This document shows positions 10,301 through 22,300 of a DNA stretch of 64,000 nucleotides, piece after piece. The first letter of the stretch is position 1, and each line of letters opens with the position of its first letter. Origin of the DNA: Bagarius yarrelli (Eukaryota; Chordata; Actinopteri; Siluriformes; Sisoridae); assembly GCA_005784505.1 (NCBI GenBank), contig VCAZ01000006.1, positions 8,027,724-8,091,723 on the forward strand. Reading direction: 5' to 3'. The position numbers were made by a program, and so were the translations under genes. Under the pieces are notes generated by a model. That model did not search any database, was not told where the DNA came from, and saw nothing but the letters and a program-made list of their open reading frames with translations.

Positions 10301-13300
10301 CTGTGATTCTTTCTATTAATGACCAGAGATATAATTATGATATTAGTTCATAATTATATCTCTGGTCATTAATAGAAAGAATCACATCATGAATTAATAT
10401 CATAATTATATCTCTGGTCATTAATAGAAAGCAAATTGATCTATTTGGAATTCTACTTTTAAGCTTAATGGGAAACGGTAGACATTACGCTAAAGAGAGA
10501 TGAGACAAGGTGCACATTTCCATTTTTTCCACTGCAGGATTGTGTTCAGAGGTATTATACAGCAGCTCTATCTGTAAATGTACTGGAGATTAATTAAGAT
10601 CCTTAATTTGTATTAGTGGGTATAGCCTGGAGTCTGACATGGTAGTGAACTCCGATTGGTTTACGCAAGGGGGAGGTATGCTGCAGAACCTGGTCATTTT
10701 AATGAGTTTTAGTTGCCTTTAACAAGGCACGCTTAATGTTAATTGCTGTAAAGATAGGGTCGGTTTTTTACTCTGGTCTTATCCTTAAAAAAGGCTTAAA
10801 ATTTAAGGCTTTAGGAAAAACACAATGATTACTATTCAGCTGGATTGAAAAAAATTGTTGTAGGGCGTTACTTCTTTAAAAAATGCTACGGGTGAGTTTT
10901 TTTTTTTGTTGCTTTTGGGGACAGGTTATCCACCAGGGCCTAGGTGGGAGGCTGCTAGGATCTTAGCCTCACTCTCTATAGTCCTTTAACACCTCTCTAG
11001 GATAATGACACCCAAAAATGCATCCTATTAGTATCCTATATCTAGACGACACTTTGTATTTTAACACACACAAACTCTGGTGGTATCTAAAAATGTAATG
11101 CCATTCACTATTTTTAGCTTATGTTCCCAATATCATTGAGCTCTGACAATATTACAGCTTATATTTTTTGTTATATTTCTTTCATCTAAATGTTTTATAC
11201 TGTTGGATCTTGATCTAGGGCCTGTTTGTATGCATACACACCAAATGTTCCTTCCAACGTTTATGAGCGCCGCTGATTTTGTAGTTGCAAATGTAATGTT
11301 CTCATCAATCCTCCCAGCAAGACATCAAGCTGTCAAGCTGTTTCAATCATCTGAAGTGAATGCCAGCAAGCCCCTGATACTTCACTCAGCGATCGCGGGA
11401 AAATGTGGAACGGCATAGTGGATGAGAAGAGGTTTTCTTTTTGGTGAAAATGAACAAACTGTATGTTTTGAGGCATCAGTTCACGTTACTGAATATCATA
11501 TGTATCCCATTGTTTTATTGAGTGTAAAAAGAAGCTGCTATAAACCACCAGAGAGTGGTATAGTTAACGAATGAGATCATGATAAAGATTAGTGAAACAG
11601 CTGCTGGGTCTGTAATGTGATGAAAATAAAAAAAGTCTAAGATAGTCCAGATTTATGTCTGTATAAATCTAAACTTTTAAATTAACAAAAAAAATGTGTG
11701 TAATATAACGTGTCTTGGCAAGGTACTGGACCACCATGAGCCACCAAAACCCACTTTTATCTGTTTGGTATCTAAAGTTTACTCAAAATGTTCTTAGATT
11801 GGTTGGGACTCTATAGCATACAAGTTACATCATTATTATTTCCACACTTCACTAGTGAGTTATATAGTGGGTATCCCTTATCCCTTGTGGATATCCTGAA
11901 CATGATCTCTCCCGTCAGGATGTAAATGTTTTCCAATAAATGTTTCTAATGTGATTAGACATGAAGCCAAAATATGCCAACAGATATTTCTGCAAATGAG
12001 TGTTTCCAAAGTTTGTGAAGAAAAGACTATTGTGTACAATAAAAGATACAGCACAGAGATTGATTAAAGGCACGTATCCAAGTGCAATTGCATAAACAAC
12101 ACCAGATGTGTTAACACAGGGTTCTCATGAGAGAAAGAGACTATGTATGTTCACAAAGGAATAATTATTTAGAAAATGTTTTGGAATTAATGGTATGGAG
12201 TGCTCCAGAGTGGTTGGAAAAATGTCTCCAATATGCACATAAAGCAGAAATTGTACTGATATTGTCACCACATATTGGCTTTGTTTTTCTGAGTCTGTTA
12301 ATTGCTTTTATGAAGATGTAACGGTAAATAACTGTATAATTACTTAAGCAGATTTTTTGGTTCATAGAAGTTCCTTAAACTTGTGCCCAGTGCCACATTT
12401 AATCTAATTTTATTATATGTTTTTATATGTGGACACAGTATGTCCTCACTCATACACATTGTCTTGTATTGCAGGCTGATCTTCATCGACACAGACTTCC
12501 ACACTGTTAAACTGAGAGCAGAGGACTCGTCTCATCGTCAGCATGTCCTAACAGTCAGGATTAAATCAAAGGTGAGGTATTTTCTTGATCTTTATAGCCG
12601 ATAAGTGCAAAATCCATTTGACTGGTGCAATAAATAGTACGCCGCAAATTATGGTACTAAACATTTTAATTATTTATATAAATGTTATATTAGATAACAT
12701 TAATGTAGTGTTGTGTGACCGTCGCAGAAAACCCAAATTTTTTTGTAGAGAGCTAGCGGAGTTAAAAGGTAAGATGAGCAGTGGGAGCGATAAAGCTATA
12801 AACCCTGTCTATAAAATGATTACAGAAGTCACATCAGATGCAGAAAATTGAGCTGTGTGTGAGGTACTGTAGCTACAAAACAGCATTTCGTTGTAAGAAG
12901 CTGTGTATTGCCAAGGCAGCTCCAGATTTGGTGCTTTAGTGGGTCAGAAATGCCAGCGGCGGGTCTCTGGTTCCGTGCAGGGTCCTGATGAGATTCAGCA
13001 GGGCGTGAGGAACGCTCCATGCCCACCTGCCTGCTGAGGGTTAAAAATAGCAGCTATGCCCAAGCCTCACATATGCTCACACTCCCAGAAGAAAGTGTCT
13101 CCCTGTCAAAATCTCCAGACGTTGCAGCTATGCTGTTGACATGGATACAGTTAGATAACCTTAAGTTTAATTTCAGTGGCAGGGGTAGTGGCACAGTAGT
13201 AACATAAAGGTACTTTGATTTTTGTTTACCCAAAAAAATTCCACTAAGGGGGTTGAATGTTTTTTTTTGAGTGTGTAAAGCACATTTTAATTACCTTTAG

Positions 13301-16300
13301 TATTTTATATGTAGGCTGTCTCTATTCTGTGTTCAATGTCAAATATTTAGTCTTTTGAAATGTTTCTTCTATGATGGTGCTTAAATAAAGGAACTGTGCG
13401 TAAGGGCCATTGTGACTATATCCTGCATGACCCTGCAAAAAATGATCAGACTGGCCAGTTTTTACATTTACATCAGGGTGGAAAGATTTAGTTTGATGTA
13501 TAATTTAATATTTATAATATGTAAAAACATTTTTATTAATATGAGTGTATTAAATATGGCAGGCATAAATTTATTCATTTATACATTCATTTATTTAAAG
13601 TAAATATTTTCTGGTGGGAGTCACAGTGGTTTAAGTCAGAACTGATAGAGGAGTCTGTTATTAAATAGAGAAATGTATTTTGCAATTCTCTAGCCACAAT
13701 TTTTTTTTTTTTAATGCTACATTAAAATAGTATGTTTACTTATAAATTTAAGAAATAGAACAAATGAATTGATTTGAAAATATTTCTGGATGATCAGGAG
13801 CAGAATTGTTCATACTTTCTTCCAGTGGTTAAAAGGGAGTGTGGTTAAAAATAAACTTCAACATTCCTACATGCACCTCTAATTTAAGACTTTTAAACCA
13901 TCCGTCTCCTTTGATAAAGGAATGTTGGTTTAATGTTGTTTTTCCGTGTTCTCTTCTTCTCAGTACCCAGCAGAAGCTCCGGAATGTTCTGCAGATCTGC
14001 CCGTCCCACTGGTCATCCCGTGGAGCCCACAGGTACAATTTTTTTTTTGATGTTTGAAGCACTGGCACTGCAGCTCATTCACACCCACCCGAATACCGCT
14101 AAGATTCTTTAATTGGCCTCTTTTTATCCGACAATGCAAGCACAATAGTGCTAATTACTTCAGGGCTGGCAGGTAAAGAACTGTTTGTGTTGATGATGAA
14201 AGGTGTTTTTGTACAGCAGTTCTGGTTTTTCTTACTTTGCTTTTCAAGTTTTTAAAGACTTCAGGTGTGCCAGATGAACCGAGAGGACAGTAATGAGCTA
14301 GCTTTATGTCTCTAAAAGCAGAGAAGCCACTACACCCAGAAAACTAAGAGAGATTGAGATCACTGTCCTAAATAATCATGCAGGACAAAAGAGTATTCTG
14401 CCATAGTGTCTTATAAAGGAGTGTTGAAGGTGAGCATGTAATTGTAGCTGGTTTCTTGGTTCCGGGTGTAGCATGGCAGGAGTAGACGACGTGCTGGCCA
14501 GCTCAGCACCTTCTGTTTTCCGCTACCCTGCAGGGAAACTGATGTCTTGATGCATCTTCTCTGTAACAAACAAAATCTGCCTTCTAGCTCATTTAAATTA
14601 ATTATTATATTTTTACGTCATTGCAAGGCCATAATGTGTCCTTATGATAAATTTACAGTGGTAATAAGTGTTTTGCTTCTTTCGGTATGATGGCACATGC
14701 AGCAGTGCAGGTGTGGCTCTGCAGGAACACAGCTCAGTCAGTCACCCAGCCAGCGTCCTGCAGACTTGTTCATCAAACTCATCAAGCCTGAGCGCACACA
14801 AAATGTGCCATAATTATGCATATGGTAATAAAGACTAATATTAAAAGTAAAGCTTGTGCTGTTTCCTCAAATCTGAAAGCCTGTGATATACGGCCTTTCC
14901 TCTAGAGCAGATAACTGGATTAATAACATAACTATGTCAAATATTAAGGCTTTGCTTAAGTAAAACTTGTTTATACCTTAGTGTTTATAATTGTAAGTCA
15001 CACCCAGTGCTCGAGTTAAACGACGCACTGAGCTACAACTAATAAGGATGGAAAATAAACCAAGCTGTGACACATAAAAGAACTTAATTGGACACTACTA
15101 AGAACACGGAGTTTGACAAGATTACATAATTACTGTGTGGATTTGCTTCTATCTATAAAGCTTAAGCGTCAAAACCCTGTGCTGACAAGCCTTTTGAAAA
15201 ACATACCATTAGAATCGCAATGGCATAATTTAAAATTTGTGTTTTCCATCATCACCCATCTGCTATTCACACTTGAGATGTCTTTATATATGAATTTGTG
15301 TTAATAAACTTTTAAAACATGGGGGGGGGTGTGCAGGTGATGGCAGGGTTTATCTCAAATTTACATTTAAATTTGAATTGTCAAAATACCACTTAAAAAA
15401 TTACCAATTGTTTCTTTTCATTTAACACATGGCTCATTTACTGACATGGTTCGACTCTCAAACAGAGGCAAAGGAAGCAGGTATTAAATGCAGGTGTTAA
15501 ATGCTCACAGTCTTGCCTACGAAGGCTTCTCTGTGTATTTACATCACTGCCCCAAGCTCCTTTTTGTACAATTCACAGAAGCTTGTACTCAATTTTAATG
15601 ACCATGCCTGCCCCTCATCCCTTGGGAAAGCTGCCAAATGCCAATTATTTGTAACACGCACATATGTTTTGATCTACAAAAGGTGAAATAGTTGCTAAAA
15701 ACTGGTGATTTAAATAACTGTGACTCAACCAATTTTATTGTAATGATTATTATAAAGTTTCTCACAGCATGCAATAGACACAGTGTGTCAGTAGATGAAA
15801 ACAATTTAATCCATGTTTGTTGGTTGCCCAAAGGCTAGAAATTGTTTAGGGGCGATGTTTTAGCGCAGCTTTGGGCTTTTTACCACATTTATTTCTGAAT
15901 TAATTAGATTAACATTTTTATCTACCTTAAATTGATGATCCTTAATGCTTTTTCTTTAACTTTGCCACGTATTGTGATGTGTGATTATTCACCTAGCAGA
16001 CAAGAGTAGAGCTACAGAGTGTAAAGCAGGCAATCTTGCCATCCAAAATACATTAACATAAACCTTTGGATAAATAATGGTAAACTTTCCAAACCTGTTC
16101 AAGCTAATGGGGGAAAAAAATGTTTTTGCCAGTTTTTTTCTTGTGCTACTTTGCTCCATTCATCCAGTCTGTTAAGAGGCCAGCCGTCACTTCTGTGGCA
16201 GCAAAGACTGAAAACTTCGGTTTTGGACCATACGCAATCCTCCATCATTAACTTGCTTAAAAATGAGTTTTAAGAATCAGCGTCATGTGGTTCCTTTGCT

Positions 16301-19300
16301 TATTATTCTAAGTGATTTCATAAATATGCATTGTTGACCATTATGAAGAGAGACTTAATTAGTATAGTTAACAGTGTGGAGAACAGGCTCACCTTATGAA
16401 GCATGGATCTCGCCGCCACTCTGCATTTTACAAAGACATTTTGTTTGGACCATATATTAATATAAAAACACAACGGTAATCGCACAACTGGCATTAATTG
16501 GAAAGTAATTGCCGAGTTTTTGCACCTGTGCGATGTTAAATCGTGTGCACTCTGCTGGCACAGTGACCCATCATTTCTGGTTCATTTTCTCTCAGTGTCG
16601 GGATGCTTTTCTTTTCTTAGGTGGCTCGCTCAGATTAACGCATTCCACCGTATGCTGTCTTCATTACCTGAACTTACAACACAGCTTATCTCTTACTGTT
16701 AGACTACACAGATTTGTTCGGCCCCAATATTTGCATATGTTTGTAATATAACTCATTATTTAATCATTCTCTCATTGTGTGTGGTGGTGAGGGGTTTTAA
16801 TCTGTCTAGCTCAACATAAAGCCACTGAGCTATCAGTTTGTTTTGTTGTGGCCAATTACAGGCTTTTGAGGGTTGTGTTGATGTTCACTCCCTTCCATTT
16901 AACATCTATAGAAATATATATAAGGAAATCAAGCACATAATCAACAGCAGCTCAAATACTCAAATTATGTTTTTTTAAAAGAAAAGAAGATGCACAAAAT
17001 TACATCCCTAAATTCGGCTGTATGTCTCTCTAGCGTCTTTCTAAATTGGCTGCTTTATCTGGTCAGAGGTATTACAATAGAGCAAAATGAGGCTACTGAT
17101 GACGAGGGCAATTTAACATCTACATTTTACAAGTCAATATGCTTTTGTGCTGGTGCTTATATGTGATTTTTGTGTTGATAATAGCTCTGGTACATTTTTC
17201 CTTGTGGAATTTGTCAAACATCAACACTGCTACCTTAAAAAGAATTCAATAGCTAGGTATGGCTCAGCGCACATTTATGTATATTTATTCATTTATCGCT
17301 TATTAATCATTGTTTCCTGGTTGGTGACCCTTTAGGCAATTCAGACAAAGATATGTACAAAATCTATAAACGATAACAGATGGTGATTATTTGTAGGATT
17401 TCTATTGCATATAGGACTTTTGAATCATTACAGATTCTAAATATAATTTAAAAAAATAAACAGACCATCAAATACAGGCACCACAAATGACCAACTTTAG
17501 AACTTTGTTGCAAAGCAATTACAGCTTCACATTAACAACATATTGACGTAAACATATTTTATGGCATTGGTGTTTTGCTGCAGTTTGGTCTAATTTTTGG
17601 CCAATTCTTCCTGGCAAATCATCTTAATTTTCCAAATAGGGTTTTTCGGTTGGGGTAGCTACAACTAATTTTAGAAACCAGTTTCTGTTCTTTGTGGCTA
17701 TATGTTTAAGTTGTTGTCTCGTTAAAAAAAAAATCATCCTTTTCCTGGATTCAGGTTTTTGGCCAACGAGATTAAATCTCCTCTTGCATATCCTGCTAGA
17801 TTTATGTTCATTTCTATGACATGTAAAGCCCTAATGCTGTCTGCAGTCTAATTGCACACATATGCAGAAATACTTTTTGGTTAATATCTTTATGTAGAAA
17901 ATCACAATACTTTTGTTGATTTGTTTAAGCCTGAAGTGGATACACTGTATGTGCTGGAGCTGTAAGTAAAGTGGCATCTGTATTTAGGAGTGTAAATGTA
18001 CAAAAAAAGGCCTGCAGTAAACCCTTCCCTCATTATTGCAATGATACATGCATATTTAAGAGTTCAGTGGTGCAGAAACTATAAACACTGGTCAATAGAG
18101 ATGCAAATAATGATCTGATCAGATACCAACTGAGAGATAGTACAGTTCTCTATGTTTCTGCTAAAAAGTTTCCTTTAAAGTGTGGCCCAAATGAAGTGTG
18201 GCCTACAGAAGATAAACCAGTGGTCTGGTTTTCTTGCAAAAATGATCTGGTGTACAGACCAAAGCTGTCTGTGGGTTAAGATAAAAGATTGTGCACTGGA
18301 ATTTTGATTTATAGAGCAGATCGCCATGCTCAATCTGCCTTTACTTACACTGACAGCACAGAGTGAAGTGTGGCCAACCACCATCAGCTATCAATCAGCA
18401 GCCATGATTTATGAGCTGCCGTCCTTAAACTGTAACTTCTGCCTCACAGCTGAGCAAGCTCCACAGGATCGGGAGCCCCTAGTAGGTTTGTGTATGTTAG
18501 GATGCAGAAAACTGTAATGTAGAACCTGAAATGAGCTGTCAGGGGTGTGCAGCGATCAGAGTCTGTTTCTTAGTTTCACTCGTTTGCTAATGCCTGGGAT
18601 GTGGTGTTCTATTCCTCATCAGTGTTTCTATTAGTGAGTTTCGCATTTTGTTCTCTCATTAGTAGATTGATGATAGGTTGACAGAAAGCCAGACTAATTT
18701 CAGAGACGTGTATTAGTTTTTATTTTAACTATACAAAAATGTTAAGTTCAGATTGTATTTAAAAGCAACTTGCTAAGAACCTACCGGAATATTTTAAATA
18801 GCATTAAAATGCCAGCCTACAGCAGAGTAAGCAACACTATCTGGCCACAAGTATGTGGACACATTACAAGTGCATCTATATAGGGGTGGTTGTTGGCAAA
18901 ACATTTAAAGCAGTCCCAACCTCGAGTAGATCACAGACTAAAAAATTTACAGCTAGGCTAGTGTGGTCTGCTATAACTTACTAGCTGGTAGGCAAACAAC
19001 TACAACATTTAAATAGTTAACAAGAGCAAGAATATAGAGGTGCATTTTAGGAAATAGGAAATGATATTTTTCGTGCTAAGCATTGATCACTAATTTTACT
19101 TATGGTGCTTTGACACGTTTTTTTTTCCTACAAAATGTGTTATTAATTAAGATACAAAATTGACATTTTTTTTCTCTAATGGCACCTGCTAAACTTAATC
19201 CTGAACAAACAGGCTAATAATTAAAAACAATGTATTTTTCTAGCAAACATACTTGGAGCAGAGAATTATGTGATAACCTGTAACTACAGACAGATGGACA

Positions 19301-22300
19301 GACTAATCTTCCACCTCCACTTGCTTCCACTTTGTTGGATGCATAAGAGAAAAAGGTTTTCCGTTACATAAGATATTATTTCGTTTGTTGTTTCTAAACT
19401 GTATTAAAAACTGCTGTGTTTATTCATGATGCTATACTGCAGCCATGTGTTGAGTGTTTTTTTTTTTCCAATAAAAAATTTGAGTGCATATAATACACAG
19501 TGAGGCCTTGACATCTTTAAATTTGCATACCCAATAAATAGAAATTTAAGCTGTGGCATATATAGCCAGAGAAGTCTCTGATCCTGATCCAGTTTGCAGC
19601 TCGTTGTATGCGTGGCTGATGGAGGCTGTAATGCATGCAAGCATGATTGTCAATTTAACATATGGAGCAGTGTATTTGATTACACAGTAAACATAAATAT
19701 CTCATCCTCTGTTACACACAGAGCAATTTAGCCCACATGCATAGCCAGTTCCTGCTGATTGTGGAGGCTTTGGCTGAATTCTGGGCAGTGATGGATGAGA
19801 TTGATGAGCACACCTGGGTGCTAGAACCTGAAAAACCCAGCAGGGCAGACACAATGAGGAGGATTGCTATTGGTAAACTCCTGCCATCTTCAATGTCTAT
19901 AGATTAATAAAGCTATACCTTATTACAGCAACTGACCCTGGCTTTATTGTGCCTAGGAAACAACGTCTCCATAAAGGTTGAGATCGACCCCAAGCACCCG
20001 AAGATGTTGCCAGAATGCTGCCTGCTCGGAGCGGAGTATGGTGGGTATTTTTAATATCTGCAAATCTGTCCCACTCATACAGTTAAAATTACCTGTTTGT
20101 TCCTGAATGGCATTTTACATCTGAAAAGCCCATCTCCATCAATTTCATTCATCATCTTTTTTTTTTTTTCCAATTACTGCTGTTTTTAAGTGTACATCCC
20201 ATGGAGGTTTTATTACATTTAACACAATATTGCTAAAACAGGACTGTGACAAGCTACAATACGTAATGTCCTTCCAGATTTCGAGAAAGATTTTGCTAGA
20301 ATGGAGGTCAGTTTGCACTATTTAAGCCCCTGTGATTGTTTCTGTAAATCCAAGGTCATGCTTGGCTGACAGTGGTGCACAGAACATATTGTCGGTTGCC
20401 TAGCAATGTTATTCATTGATATTAAATCCACACTCCGATAGTCAAGACAGTGGCAGACGCGGACCCTCCAAGCGAGGGGTCAGACAGAAATATTGCTTTT
20501 TGCATTTACAAATGACAAACAGAGCGAGCGACTCACTTTCCTCCCAGATTGATCTCTCTGGGTAGAGCAGCCATGATGAGCACGTTTTATGTGAATTATT
20601 TGAATATTTCCCTCCCTGTCAGAATGTTTGTCACAGTAGGAAGTGCCCGGCTCTACCGTGGCATTTCTAAGAGAAAGGAGAGATTAGTGGTAAGAAATGG
20701 CATAGCTGTGCATTGCCTGTCAGCGTTCTACAATCAGGGTGACGGGCATTGAATGAAAGATGAGGTGCAGTTAATTGAAACTGCTCCGGTGTACTACAAA
20801 GCGAGCCCTTTCATATAGCACATTCCCTCAGGCTTGTTTTGCTGCTGTGTTTGAGTGGCCCGTTTTGGTTTTTTTTTTTTCTTATTGTTTTAAGCTAATT
20901 TTTATACAATATACCAGCATTTAAATGTTATATTAATTTAAAAGTGTTATAGCTGTCTGGTGCAAGTCATCATTGTTATTTTGCAGCGGTAACCCCCCTG
21001 AGGAAGAAGCTAAACGCTAATATGCATTTATGGTAAGGAGACGGTAATTAATTGCTTCATTGTTCTGTCTTCTGCCGAACGTTACACTACCACATCCGTG
21101 TTTTCGTGTTTCATGAGTAAAATACTTGTCTTTCGTTCTCCTAGGAACCCTGACTGCAGCGTACTGCAGAACATGAAGGATGTTATGGAGATAGAATTCC
21201 CGTCACCTGCCACCCACGAAAAATCTGTACTTATTCTTTCATCTTATGAATAGCATGAACACAACTCGGTAGCATTTTGGGTTTGCAAGAGATTTTTTGT
21301 AATCTGTGGAGGTAGCTCCAGAATTCCTTTAATTGGGTTGTTTATCAAGAGCTGTTTAATCATAGATTCACAAATTAGCCCAAACCACCCCCACCCCCCA
21401 TTTTGGCATGTGTGACTGCTGGTAGGTTGAAAGGGTGCTGTGTTTATTCACAGGCAGCACCACTGATTAATGCTTGGCCATCATTACCATTCGAAAGAGT
21501 GAAAAGTTTACTTGACCAGATGTTTACATTTTACCTGCCATCCTTCTAATGGATTGTTTGCAGGGGAGGAAAAACTCTAATTATCTGTAAAGCAATATGC
21601 AAACACAGAGCGAAGAGTGGAGAGGAGTAAGAGGAGAACAGGAAAAACTGGGGAAATAAGAGGGAGATGTACGAAGGCTCTCCAGACTCAGTTTGGCATC
21701 TTGCAAAAGTGGAGGATTCTGTGAAGTGGAGGTCAAGTATTCACAGGGTTGATAAGCCCACCTGAGTCTTTTCACCCTGGTGGAAACAAATATGAACCTC
21801 CATGCATTACAGCCTCTTAGCCAGCAGGAAAAGAAGTATAAGAGGGGAGGGGGGATAAGTAGATGCAGAGATGAAATGTGTTTTTTTTTTTTTCATTATT
21901 ATGCCCAAACCAGATATGAACTAGAAATAAGAATTTTAAGATTGTTATTCTATTTAGTAGTGTCCCTGTTTATAAAACCCCTCTTATTATGGCCTTAAAT
22001 CAATGCGTGTGTGTTTTTATGTTCAGAGTTTTAGTGTGGAGTGTGGCATCTGCTATTCGTATCGGCTGGACTCTGCTATTCCAGATCAGGTGTGCAACGA
22101 TCCACGCTGCGGGCAGCCTTTTCATCAGGCTTGCCTGTATGAGGTGAATACATTATGATTGATCACTCCTACGCCCTTTTAACCTATCATTACTCATCGC
22201 ATACTGTTACTAATGAGCACAGATCATAACGACTGGATTGTTTCTATCTTATGTTATCAACTGAATTCATATTATTGTCATATTATATCAGTGGCTGAGA

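Larger units (their letters stand above)
9239..12474. other. fancl: fancl intron 5
   Basis: A 3.2-kb intron holding a hAT-like MITE (9410-9705) and the triple palindrome at 10303-10431. The rest is AT-rich unique sequence in which I see no exon or RNA gene. Confidence 0.75.
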
